Source: Kineococcus sp. TRM81007
GTDB lineage: Bacteria; Actinomycetota; Actinomycetes; Actinomycetales; Kineococcaceae
Direction of reading: 5' to 3'
DNA length: 36,082 bases
Assembly (NCBI RefSeq): GCF_022669155.1
Contig: NZ_JALBVB010000053.1
Location: forward strand, 270,115-306,196
Position 1 is the stretch's first letter. Every line of letters starts with the position of its first letter. Positions 14,560-23,700 of the stretch are shown in pieces. The translations under genes and the position numbers were made by a program. The notes under the pieces are model-generated. The model did not search any database. It was not told where the DNA came from and worked only from the letters and a program-made list of their open reading frames with translations.

Positions 14560-14604
14560 TCACAGGTCCACGCTCACGCGACCGTCGGCGCCCACCGAGC
14601 AGGC
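14560..14604 (-). pseudogene. Relic of a second nirD 3' end
   Basis: Read on the minus strand, the last 13 codons and stop here give CSVGADGRVSVDL followed by TGA. The last 13 residues of NirD (15860-16186) are CSVDPDGRVTVEL: 9 of 13 identical, with two further conservative changes and the stop in the same place. The DNA matches at 35 of 43 aligned bases (14561-14603 against 15861-15903), and the differences are mostly silent or conservative. No further upstream nirD sequence is present. The relic overlaps the last ten or so codons of cysG in another frame, so cysG now ends inside it. It is probably the remains of a duplication around the cysG gene. Confidence 0.65.
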
Positions 14605-15863
14605 CCGCGCCGACGACGACCCCGCTCCCGGTCCGCCGCCGGCACCGCGCCGGTCAGGGCGCCGGCCAGGTCGACGACGCCCCCCACGACGACCACGGCC
14701 GGGGCCCGCACCCCCGCGTCGCGGGCCACCCGCACCACCTCCGACAGCGGGGCCGTGGTCGTGCGCTGCTGCGGCGTCCACCCAGCCTCCACGAGCGCGA
14801 CGGGCGTGGCCGGGTCCTTGCCGTTCGCGAGCAGCGCCTCCGCGATCGCCGGCAGCGTGGACACGCCCATGAGCACGACGAGCGTGCCGCCCAGGCGGGC
14901 CAGCGCGGCCCCGTCCAGGTCGCCGTGACCGTCGACGACGGTGACCGAGCGCGAGACGCCGCGGTGGGTGACGGGGATGCCCGCCGCCGCCGGCACCGCG
15001 AACGCGCTCGTCACGCCGGGCACGACCTCCACCTCCACGCCGGCCGCGCGGCAGGCGAGGACCTCCTCGCCGCCGCGACCCAGCACGTAGCCGTCGCCGC
15101 CCTTGAGCCGCACGACGTGCCGGCCGGTGCGGGCCGCCTCGACGAGCAGGCGGTTGATCTCCTCCTGCGGCACCGGGTGGTGCCCGGGCGTCTTGCCGAC
15201 GTCGACGACCTCCACGCCCTCGCCGAGCTCGCCGAGGACACCGGTGGGGGCGAGGCGGTCGACGACGACGAGGTCGGCCTCGGCCAGGCGCCGCCGGCCG
15301 CGCAGGGTCATCAGGTCCACCTCGCCGGGGCCGCCGCCCACGAGCGTGACGCGCCCGGGGTGGCCGGGGACGCGCTCGCGGCGCAGCGGCGCCCCGCCCG
15401 CGTCCAGCCACCGGGCGAGGGCCTCCTTCAGCCCCCGCGCGCGGCGCGGGTCGCGACCGGCGGAGACGGAGACGGTCACGGGGCCCGCGGGACCGTCGCG
15501 GTGCACCACCGCGGGGGTCCAGGCGGCCGACGCGGTCGCGTCGTCGGCGCGCACGCACCAGGTGCGCCGCTCCTCCGCCGCGGCGGCCAGCGCCCCGTCG
15601 GTGGCGGGGTCCCCGGTGGCGGTGTGCACCAGCCAGGTGCCCTCGACGTCGCCGGCGACGGCCTCGCGCTCGTGCCACGTCAGCTGCGCCAGCAGATCGC
15701 GAAGGTCCTCGCAGAGCGCCGGGGCGACGACGTGCACGTCGGCGCCGGCCGCCACCAGGTCCGCGGCCCGGCGCGCGGCCACGGGCCCGCCGCCGGCCAC
15801 GAGGACCCGGCGGCCGGCGAGGTCGAGGTGCAGCGGGTACGGGACCCGTGCCGCGTCCGTCAC
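14574..15863 (-). CDS. cysG: Siroheme synthase: precorrin-2 dehydrogenase fused to uroporphyrinogen-III C-methyltransferase
   Basis: A 429-aa CysG-type fusion. Residues about 1-165 form the NAD-dependent precorrin-2 dehydrogenase part (YPLHLDLAGRRVLVAGGGPVAARRAADL). Residues about 170-410 form the SAM-dependent methyltransferase: VTLVGGGPGEVDLMTLRG, VVVDRLAP, KGGDGYVLGRGGEE, VVPGVTSAFAVPAAAGIPVTHRGVS and TLVVLMGVS. The usual KGGDPFVFGRG loop is changed here to KGGDGYVLGRG. It turns uroporphyrinogen III into sirohydrochlorin and possibly siroheme, the NirB cofactor. The GTG overlaps the nirD stop (GTGA). The last residues (RGRRRRGPARWAPTVA) do not look native and are read out of frame across a nirD relic. 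Confidence 0.9.
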   Translation of the reverse strand: MTDAARVPYPLHLDLAGRRVLVAGGGPVAARRAADLVAAGADVHVVAPALCEDLRDLLAQLTWHEREAVAGDVEGTWLVHTATGDPATDGALAAAAEERRTWCVRADDATASAAWTPAVVHRDGPAGPVTVSVSAGRDPRRARGLKEALARWLDAGGAPLRRERVPGHPGRVTLVGGGPGEVDLMTLRGRRRLAEADLVVVDRLAPTGVLGELGEGVEVVDVGKTPGHHPVPQEEINRLLVEAARTGRHVVRLKGGDGYVLGRGGEEVLACRAAGVEVEVVPGVTSAFAVPAAAGIPVTHRGVSRSVTVVDGHGDLDGAALARLGGTLVVLMGVSTLPAIAEALLANGKDPATPVALVEAGWTPQQRTTTAPLSEVVRVARDAGVRAPAVVVVGGVVDLAGALTGAVPAADRERGRRRRGPARWAPTVA

Positions 15864-16186
15864 AGCTCCACCGTGACACGGCCGTCGGGGTCCACCGAGC
15901 AGGGGTGCACGGCGATCGGCGGCTGGCCGGTGGTGGACTCGCCGGTGTCCAGGTCGAAGGCGTTCTGGTGCAGAGGGCACACGACGACGCGCTCGTCGAT
16001 CTGCCCGTCGGCCAGCGGGCCGCCGGCGTGCGGGCAGGTGGCCTGCACGGCGCTGACCTTCCCGCTGCGGCGGCGGAAGAGCGCGACCTGCTCGCCGCCG
16101 ACGACGTAGGCGCGGCCCTCGCCGACGGGCAGGTCGTCCAGGGGGCACACGTCGTGGCGGGTCGCGCGCTGGGTGGGGACGCTCAT
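15860..16186 (-). CDS. nirD: Nitrite reductase small subunit NirD
   Basis: A 108-aa Rieske-type protein. Unlike many NirD proteins that have lost the cluster ligands, this one keeps C51-x-H53 (CPHAG) and C70-x2-H73 (CPLH), so a [2Fe-2S] cluster is expected. It partners NirB in NADH-dependent reduction of nitrite to ammonium in the cytoplasm. The ATG at 16186 overlaps the nirB stop (ATGA), and its own stop overlaps the cysG start (GTGA), so nirB-nirD-cysG is a coupled series. Confidence 0.95.
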   Translation of the reverse strand: MSVPTQRATRHDVCPLDDLPVGEGRAYVVGGEQVALFRRRSGKVSAVQATCPHAGGPLADGQIDERVVVCPLHQNAFDLDTGESTTGQPPIAVHPCSVDPDGRVTVEL

Positions 16187-18777
16187 CGGGAGACCTCCGC
16201 GGTCGAGGGGGTGGCGTTCGAGTTCGAGTGCACCTCGGGGACCAGGCCACCCGGGGCGCCGGCCGGGCGTCGCGGCACCAGCGGCAGGTCCACCAGGGGC
16301 AGGGAGGTGCGGAACTGCCCAGGGGTGACGGGCTCCTGGCCCTCCAGCCACGGGTCGCGGTAGTTGTCCACGGTGACCTGCATCCGCTCGTCCAGGCCCG
16401 CGGCGAGCCCGTCGCTGTCGTCGACGAGGACGGCGCGGACCCGCTCGATGCCCAGGCGCGGCACGAACTCGTAGGTGCGCTCCAGCCAGTTGCCCCACTC
16501 GCGGTAGAACTGGATGAACCGGCCCGCCAGGGTGATGACCTCCTCCGGGGAGTCCACGGTCGCCAGCAGGTCGGCCTTGCGCACCGAGGCGCCCGCAGCA
16601 CCGCCGACGTGCACCTCCCACTTGCCGTTCCCGACGGCGACGACGCCGATGTCCTTCACGTAGGCCTCGGCGCAGTTGCGCGGGCAGCCGACCACGCCGA
16701 GCTTGAGCTTGGCGGGGGTCTCGATGCCCTGGAAGCGGGTCTCCAGGTCGATGCCGAGCTTGGTGGAGTCGCCCAGTCCGAAGCGGCAGAAGTCGGTGCC
16801 CACGCACGTCTTCACGGTGCGGACGCTCTTGCCGTAGGCGTACCCGGACGGCATGCCGAGGTCCTTCCACATCCTCGGCAGGTCCTCCTTCTTCACCCCG
16901 AGCAGGTCGATGCGCTGCCCGCCGGTGACCTTCACCATGCCGACGTCGTACTTGTCCGCCACGTCGGCGATCGTGCGCAGCTGCTCGGGGGTGGTGACCC
17001 CGCCCTTCATCTGCGGCACGACGGAGAAGGTGCCGTCGCGCTGGATGTTGGCGTGCACGCGGTCGTTGATGAACCGCCCGTCGCGCTCCTCCTCGATGCC
17101 CTCGGGCCACATCATCCGCAGCAGCGAGGTCAGCCCCATCTTCGACTTGGCGTCCTCGGCACCTCCGGGCGCCAGTTCGCGGAAGACGGCCGAGACGGAC
17201 TTCAGGCCCCGCTCGCGGATCGCGGTCATCAGTTCCGGCTTGGCCATCGGGACGCCGGGCACGTACCAGTTCGCGGACTCGTCGACGGTCAGGTTCCCGC
17301 CGGCCGCCCACTGCGTGATCTGCTCGACGACGGACTTGCAGGAGCCGCAGCCCTTGGCGGCCTTCGTCGCGCCCATGACGGCGTTGAGCGACGTCGCACC
17401 GCCCTCGACGGCCTGGACGATCGCCCCCTTGGTGACCCCGTTGCAGTTGCAGACCTGCGCGTCGTCGGCGAGCTCGGCGACGCCCACCTCCTCGCCCGGT
17501 GTGCCGAGGTCGAACAGCAGCGACATCCGCTCCTCCGGCAGCGGCAGCCCCTGGTCGAACGCCTGCTGCAGGAAGGTCGTCTTGCGCACGTCACCCAGCA
17601 GGGTGGCGCCCACGAGGCGGTCGTCGCGGACGACGACGTTCAGGTAGACGCCGCGGTGCGGTTCGGAGAACACGACGAACTCGTCGTCGTCGTTCTCCGG
17701 GCCCGGCAGGCCCATCTGCACCAGGTCGACGCCGGCGACCTTCAGCTTCGTGGCGGTGCGCGAGCCGTGGTACTCCGCCGTCGGGTCGGCGCCGGTGAGG
17801 TGGTCGGCCAGGACGCTCGCCTGCTCCCACAGGGGGGCGACGAGGCCGTAGGTCTGGCCGCGGTGCTGCACGCACTCGCCGACGGCGTACACGTCGCCGG
17901 CCCCGCCCTCGCAGCGCATCCGGTCGTCCACGACGATGCCGCGCTCGACGTCCAGGCCCGAGGCCAGCGCCACGGTGGTGTTGGGGCGGATGCCCGCGGC
18001 GACCACGACCAGGTCGGCGTCCAGGACGCGCCCGTCCGGCAGTTCGACACCCGTCACCCGGTCGGTGCCGTGCACGCCCTTGGTGCGCACCCCGGTGTGC
18101 ACCGTGATGCCGAGCCCCTCGACGACCCGGCGCAGCACCCGCCCGGCCTCGGGGCCGAGCTGCTGGTTCATCAGGTGCTTCGGCGAGTGCACGAGGTCGA
18201 CCTGCAGGCCGTGGGTGGCCAGGCCGTGGGCCGCCTCCAGGCCGAGCAGGCCACCGCCGATGACGACAGCCCGGCGGTGCTCGCGCGCCGCGGCGAGCAG
18301 CGCCCGCGTGTCGTCGAGGGTGCGGAACCCGAACACCCCGTCCAGCATCGAGCCGTCCTCGCGGCGCAGCCCCTCCATGGTCGGGAAGAACGGCGAGGAG
18401 CCGGTGGCGATGACCAGCACGTCGTAGGGCGTGGTGCCGCCCTCGGCGTCGTGGACGACCTTGGCGAAGGTGTCCACGCGGGTGACGGCGACACCGGCAC
18501 GCAGGTCGATGCCGTTCTCCGTGTACCAGGGCAGGGAGTTCAGGAAGATCGAGTCCTCCTGCTCCTGGCCGGTCAGCACGTGGGAGAGCATGATCCGGTT
18601 GTAGTTGCCGTACGGCTCGGCACCGAAGACCGTCACGTCGAACTGCTGCGCGCCGCCGCGCTCGAGGACCTCCTCGACGGCGCGAACGCCGGCCATGCCG
18701 TTGCCGACGACGACGAGGCGGCGCTTGTGGTCGCGCTGCTGCGGCAGGGCCGAGGTGCGGGTGGTGGTCGCGGTCAC
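16183..18777 (-). CDS. nirB: Assimilatory nitrite reductase large subunit NirB
   Basis: An 864-aa enzyme of normal length that takes electrons from NADH to reduce nitrite to ammonium. The N-terminal FAD/NAD(P) reductase begins LVVVGNGMAGVRAVEEVL. A second nucleotide-binding motif follows (AVVIGGGLLGLEAAHGLA). A BFD-like [2Fe-2S] domain near residues 440-480 has CNCNGVTKG and CGSCKS. The sulfite/nitrite reductase half carries the siroheme-[4Fe-4S] cysteines in TCVGTDFCRFG (about 659-666) and CPRNC (about 699-703). The GTG at 18777 follows the small upstream gene by 5 nt, with GTGGAGG inside that gene's end, so they are co-transcribed. Confidence 0.96.
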   Translation of the reverse strand: MTATTTRTSALPQQRDHKRRLVVVGNGMAGVRAVEEVLERGGAQQFDVTVFGAEPYGNYNRIMLSHVLTGQEQEDSIFLNSLPWYTENGIDLRAGVAVTRVDTFAKVVHDAEGGTTPYDVLVIATGSSPFFPTMEGLRREDGSMLDGVFGFRTLDDTRALLAAAREHRRAVVIGGGLLGLEAAHGLATHGLQVDLVHSPKHLMNQQLGPEAGRVLRRVVEGLGITVHTGVRTKGVHGTDRVTGVELPDGRVLDADLVVVAAGIRPNTTVALASGLDVERGIVVDDRMRCEGGAGDVYAVGECVQHRGQTYGLVAPLWEQASVLADHLTGADPTAEYHGSRTATKLKVAGVDLVQMGLPGPENDDDEFVVFSEPHRGVYLNVVVRDDRLVGATLLGDVRKTTFLQQAFDQGLPLPEERMSLLFDLGTPGEEVGVAELADDAQVCNCNGVTKGAIVQAVEGGATSLNAVMGATKAAKGCGSCKSVVEQITQWAAGGNLTVDESANWYVPGVPMAKPELMTAIRERGLKSVSAVFRELAPGGAEDAKSKMGLTSLLRMMWPEGIEEERDGRFINDRVHANIQRDGTFSVVPQMKGGVTTPEQLRTIADVADKYDVGMVKVTGGQRIDLLGVKKEDLPRMWKDLGMPSGYAYGKSVRTVKTCVGTDFCRFGLGDSTKLGIDLETRFQGIETPAKLKLGVVGCPRNCAEAYVKDIGVVAVGNGKWEVHVGGAAGASVRKADLLATVDSPEEVITLAGRFIQFYREWGNWLERTYEFVPRLGIERVRAVLVDDSDGLAAGLDERMQVTVDNYRDPWLEGQEPVTPGQFRTSLPLVDLPLVPRRPAGAPGGLVPEVHSNSNATPSTAEVSR

Positions 18778-18782
18778 GGGGA

Positions 18783-19130
18783 TCAGACCTCCACGAGTCC
18801 GAAGTCGACGACGACGGTGCCGCTGACGCCCTCCGGCGCCGCGACACGCAGTTCCAGGGTGGCGGGCGCCTCGACGTCCTCCACGATGCGCAGCGGGACG
18901 TGCACGGACGACCTCGCTCCCACGGGGAACCAGCGCATGGCCACCCCGTCGCGCAGCAGGACCACGCTGATCAGCTCGTCGCACGAGTTGCCCGCGCGCA
19001 GGTACACGGGCTGCGCGCGCACGCCGTCCGGCACCGTGTAGGAGGGTGCGCCCTCCAGCGCGCTGGGCTTCTCCAGCCCTGCGCCGGTGAAGGGGTGCGC
19101 GCCCTGCAGGAATCGGGGGGTGGAGCTCAC
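18783..19130 (-). CDS. Small beta-rich protein of the nitrate-assimilation operon, function unknown
   Basis: A 115-aa soluble protein that I cannot assign to a named family. It has no signal peptide, no membrane segment and no metal or cofactor motif; one Cys occurs in AGNSCDELISVVLLRDG. The rest alternates hydrophobic strands and turns (MRWFPVGARSSVHVPLRIVEDV, then LELRVAAPEGVSGTVVVDFGLVEV), suggesting a beta-sandwich. The GTG at 19130 has a very good AGGAGG 6 nt upstream. It lies between narK (46-bp gap) and nirB (5-bp gap), so it is made together with the transporter and reductase. A chaperone, adaptor or regulatory role for nitrate/nitrite handling would fit but is a guess. Confidence 0.85.
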   Translation of the reverse strand: MSSTPRFLQGAHPFTGAGLEKPSALEGAPSYTVPDGVRAQPVYLRAGNSCDELISVVLLRDGVAMRWFPVGARSSVHVPLRIVEDVEAPATLELRVAAPEGVSGTVVVDFGLVEV

Positions 19131-19176
19131 GGGGGTCCTCCTGGTGGTCCGGTCGGGGTCCTGGCCGGGCGGGACG

Positions 19177-20568
19177 TCAGATGCTGCTGCCGGCGAAGCG
19201 GGTGGCGCGGCCGTGCACGTAGACGACCGCGGTGACGACGCCGCAGACGGCGTAGAAGGCGATGAAGCCGACGAGGGCGGGGGCCAGCGAGCCGGTGTTC
19301 GTGATGGAGGTGGCGAACACGCGCGGGATGATGAACCCGCCGTAGGCGCCGATGCCGGCGGCGATGCCGATGCACGCCGCAGCCTCGCGCTTGGCCAGAG
19401 TCAGCGCCGCGGTGTCGCCCGGGGTGATCCCGGCGCGGAACACCGCGGGGATCATCCGGTAGACCGAGCCGTTGCCCATGCCGCTGGCGACGAACAGCAC
19501 GAGGAACGAGCCGAAGAACAGCGCGAAGCTGCCGATGCTCAGCGCCGCGACGACGCCGATCGCCCCGGCGGCCATGACGGCGTAGGCGCCGATGCTGACG
19601 GCGGCGCCGGACACCCTGTCGGACAGGCGGCCCCCGTACGGGCGGGCGAGCGATCCGACGAGGGCGCCGATGAACGCCAGGGTCAGCGGCACGGCCGGCA
19701 GGCCGATGAAGCCCCAGTCGAAGGAGACCTCGGGGAACTCGCGCTGGATGAGCGTGGGGAACACCCCGGCGTAGCCGATGAACGAGCCGAAGGTGCCGAT
19801 GTACAGGAAGGAGATGATCCACGTGTGCTTGTTGCGCACGGCGGCCGCGTAACCGGCGAAGTCGGCCTTCGCGGCGGACAGGTTGTCCATGGACCGCCAC
19901 GCCAGCACCGCGGCGAGCACCGCCAGGGGGATGATCACCAGCCCGGCGCGCTCCAGGGCCAGCCCGCCGCCGATGACGACGATGATCGGCACGGCGAGCT
20001 GGACCACGGCGACGCCGAGGTTCCCGCCCGCCGCGTTGAGGCCGAGGGCGGCGCCCTTCTCCCGCTCGGGGAAGAAGAAGGAGATGTTCGCCATGCTGCT
20101 GGCGAAGTTGCCGCCGCCGACGCCGGCGGTCGCGGCCACGAGCACCATGACCCAGAACGGTGTCTGCGGGTTCTGCACGACGACCACCAGGCCGGCGCAG
20201 GGCACGATCAGCAGCAGTGCCGACACGATCGTCCAGTTGCGCCCGCCGAAGCGCGGCACGGCGAACGTGTACGGGAAGCGCAGCGTGGCGCCCACCAGGT
20301 TGGGGACGGCGATCAGCCAGAACATCTGGTCGGCGGTCAGCGAGAAGCCCGCGCCGTTCAGCGACGGCGTGACGATCGTCCACAGCTGCCAGACGGAGAA
20401 GCCGAGGAACTCGGCGAAGATGGACAGCCGCAGGTTGCGCCGGGCGGCGGGACGGCCCGTGGACTCCCACTGGGCGCGGTCCTCGGGGTCGTAGTGGTCG
20501 ATCCACCGGCCGGGACGGGGCCGCGGGATCGTGCCGAGCGCCGGGTCGCGCTCCTCGGTGACGGCCAT
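19177..20568 (-). CDS. narK: Nitrate/nitrite transporter NarK/NasA (MFS)
   Basis: A 463-aa, 12-helix major facilitator protein of the nitrate-nitrite porter family. The family signature is clear in the fifth helix region (GVGGGNFASSMANISFFFPEREKG, then ALGLNAAGGNLGVAVVQ) and is repeated in weaker form in the C-terminal half (GMGNGSVYRMIPAVF). The conserved nitrate-binding Arg of the first half lies in LRFPYTF. It should import nitrate for the fused reductase and may also export nitrite. The ATG at 20568 follows GAGGAG by 7 nt. A -10 element and a GlnR-like box lie upstream. Confidence 0.94.
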   Translation of the reverse strand: MAVTEERDPALGTIPRPRPGRWIDHYDPEDRAQWESTGRPAARRNLRLSIFAEFLGFSVWQLWTIVTPSLNGAGFSLTADQMFWLIAVPNLVGATLRFPYTFAVPRFGGRNWTIVSALLLIVPCAGLVVVVQNPQTPFWVMVLVAATAGVGGGNFASSMANISFFFPEREKGAALGLNAAGGNLGVAVVQLAVPIIVVIGGGLALERAGLVIIPLAVLAAVLAWRSMDNLSAAKADFAGYAAAVRNKHTWIISFLYIGTFGSFIGYAGVFPTLIQREFPEVSFDWGFIGLPAVPLTLAFIGALVGSLARPYGGRLSDRVSGAAVSIGAYAVMAAGAIGVVAALSIGSFALFFGSFLVLFVASGMGNGSVYRMIPAVFRAGITPGDTAALTLAKREAAACIGIAAGIGAYGGFIIPRVFATSITNTGSLAPALVGFIAFYAVCGVVTAVVYVHGRATRFAGSSI

Positions 20569-20604
20569 GTGCTGACTCCTCGCTGGGGTCGGGTCGTGGC
20601 ACCG

Positions 20605-20658
20605 ACGGTAGGCAGGGCGTGTTACCGGTCTCGTTCACCCGTGTTTCGCGGGCGACAC
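20605..20658 (-). promoter_or_regulatory. narK promoter with GlnR-like box
   Basis: A -10 TACCGT lies at 20610-20605 on the minus strand, and no -35 consensus is present. Just upstream, four pentamers are spaced by 6 nt each: GTGTC (20658-20654), GAAAC (20647-20643), GAACG (20636-20632) and GTAAC (20625-20621). This approximates the GlnR pattern GTnAC-n6-GAAAC-n6-GTnAC-n6-GAAAC, with one poor site. The distance suits an activator that replaces the -35. Confidence 0.45.
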
Positions 20659-20726
20659 GTTGTCCTCACCCCCCGGGCCCGTTGCTGTGAGGCCGCGCGG
20701 CGGACGACGCCTCAGCGGACGTCCCG

Positions 20727-23700
20727 TCAGTAGACGTCCCGCAGGTACCGCTTGTCCGCGGCGAGCTCCTTGACGTGGTTGGCGGCCTCCTGGTCGTCCA
20801 TGCCCCCGTGCACCTCCGCGATCCGCCGCAGCGCGGCGTCGACGTCCTTGGCCATCCGGGTCGCGTCGCCGCACACGTAGAGCGAGGCGCCCTCCTGCAG
20901 CCACGCCCACAGCTGCTCACCGTGCTGGAGCATGCGGTCCTGCACGTAGACCTTCTCGTCCTGGTCGCGCGAGAACGCCAGCGTCAGCCGGGTGAGGAAG
21001 CCGTCCTCGCGCATGCCCTCCAGCTCCTCGCGGTAGTAGTAGTCGCTCGCGGAGCGCCGTTCGCCGAAGAAGAGCCAGTTGCGGCCGGTGTGCCCCAGGG
21101 CGCGCCGCTCGTGCAGGAAGGCCCGGAACGGCGCCACGCCCGTGCCCGGACCCACCATGACCATCGGAGCGTCGGGGTCGGACGGCGGGCGGAAGGAGGT
21201 GGCCGGCTGCACGAAGACCGGCACCCGCTCGCCCTCGCGGCAGCGGTCCGCGAGGAACGTCGAGCACAGCCCGCCCCGCGCACGGCCGTCCACCTCGTGG
21301 CGCACCACGCCCACCGTCAGCTGGACCTCGCGCGGGTCCACCAGCGGCGAGGAGGAGATGGAGTACTGGCGCGGCTGCAGCCGCTTCAGGACCCCCGTCC
21401 ACTCGTCGGCCTCGGCGCGCGCGGGGAAGCGGGCCAGGAGGTCGGCCACGGAGCGCCCCCGCAGCCAGGTGCGCAGCTCGCCGGCCCTCTCGGGGCTGAG
21501 CAGGCCGCCCAGCTCGCCGCCGCGCGAGCGCGCCGCCACCAGCCCGAGCAGCTCGGGGCCGGCCCGCCGCAGGTCCAGGTGCCGGGTGGCGGCCTCCCGC
21601 CAGCTCGTCTCCCCGACGCCCTCCAGGTGCACCGCGGCGTCGGCGGGCAGGCCGGTGACGCGCAGGAACTCGTCCACCTCCGTCTCGTCGTTGACGGCCC
21701 ACACGCCCAGCGCGTCACCGGCGCGGTAGGTGACGTCCTCGGGCAGGGCGAAGGCGAAGCGGCGCACCTCCTTGTCGGAGGAGGGGGCGGTCAGGCGCTC
21801 GTTGCGCACCAGCGGCGCGGGCACCGGGGCGTTCCGGTTGCCGCCGCGCGCCGGCGCGCGCACTGCCACGGGGTCGGTGCCCACTCGCGGGGCGGGGACG
21901 GCGGGGCGGTCCGGCGCGGCGGTCGTGGGCGGCCCCAGGCGTTCCAGGACCGCGCGGAACCAGCGTTCGGCCTTGTCGTCCTCGCCCGGTTCGCAGTCGG
22001 CGCGCTCGGCGAGGCGGGCCGCGCCCAGCTCGGCCAGGCGCGCGTCGAGCCGGCGACCGTGCCCGCAGAAGTCGTCGTAGCTGGAGTCGCCCATCGCCAG
22101 GACGGCGAAGCGGGTGGCCTCCAGCCGGGGTGCGTCCGGCGCGTTCAGCGCCGACCAGAGGGCCGTGCCGTTGTCGGGGGCGTCGCCGTCACCGAAGGTG
22201 CTGGTCACCACCAGGACGGTTCCCGTCCCCGCCACGGCCGCCGGGTCGACGGCGTCCATCCCGCGCAGGTCCACGGCGTACCCGCCGGCGCGCAGCTGAT
22301 CGGCGAAGACCGCGGCGCGCTGCTCGGCGCCGCCCGTCTGCGAGGCCCACAGCACCGTCACGGGCTGTGGGCCGGGCCCGTCGGCGACGCGCTCCGGCGC
22401 GCGCGAGAACATCCCCGCGAGCAGGCCGTCCACCCACGCGCGGGTGCGGGTGTCGAACGGCGCGGACGGCGGGAGCACCGGCACGCCCGTGACGCCGTCC
22501 TGGCGCCGCCCCCACAGCAGGCCGTCGAGGTAGGTGCGCTGCACGTCGTCCAGCGGCGGGGGTGCGCCGGGTGCCGTGGTCAGGGCGGGTCCGGTGGCCC
22601 GCTGCGCCGCCGGCGCGTCCGGGCGGGGAGCGACCCGGGTCAGGCGCACCGCGCAGGCCTTGAACTCCGGCTGGAACGAGACGGGGTCCACCGCGTCGTT
22701 CGTCACGGCGTTGACGGCCAGGTACTCCCCGTGGGAGTCGTTCCAGTGGAACGGCGCGAAGCACGTGCCGGGGCGCACGCGGTCGCTGACGCGGGCCGGG
22801 AGGACGGCGCGGCCGCGCCGGGACGCGAGCTCGACGAGGTCGCCCTCGGCGGCGCCCAGCGAGCCGGCGTCGTCGGGGTGCAGCTCCAGGAACGGTTCGG
22901 GGTTCAGCTTCGTGAGTTCGGGGACCCTGCCCGTCTTGGTCATGGTGTGCCACTGGTGCGGCAGCCGGCCGGTGGTCAGCAGGAACGGGTGCTCGTCGTC
23001 GGGCAGCTCGGCGGGGTCCAGGTGCGGGCGGGCGTGGAACCGCGCCCGCCCGTCCGGGGTCGCGAAGCGGAACCCGTCGCCGTCGCGGTAGCGGATCGGG
23101 TTGCGCCGGCCCTCGGCGCCGGGCGGGCTGGGCCACTGCGCCGGGCCGCCGCGCAGCTTGGCGTAGTCGATGCCGCGCAGGTCGTAGCCGGTGGCGGGGT
23201 TCGCGAAGCGGCGCAGCTCGTCGAAGACCTCCTCGGAGGAGGAGAACGAGAACGCCTCGCCGTACCCCAGCTCGGTGGCGACCATCGCGATGAGCCGCCA
23301 GTCCGGGACCGCGTCGCCGGGTGCGTCGACGGCCTGCGGCAGCAGCGTCAGGGTGCGCTCGGAGTTCACGGTGACGTAGGTGGACTCCGCCCACAGCGCC
23401 GCCGGCAGCAGCACGTCGGCGTACTGCGCCGTCTCGGTGTCGGCGAACACGTCCTGGCAGATCACCAGCTCGGCGGCCTCGAGCCCCTCGATGACGGTGC
23501 GGCGGTTGGCGACCGAGGCGACGGGGTTGGTGCAGACGATCCAGCACGCCTTGACCTCACCGGCCGCCATGCGCTCGAACACGTCGATCGTGCCGGCGCC
23601 CACGTCGGGGCGGATCGTCCCGCCCGGCAGGCCCCACACGTCCTCCGTGAAGGCCCGGTCCTCCTCGGCGAGCACGGAGCGCTGCCCCGGCAGGCCCGGG

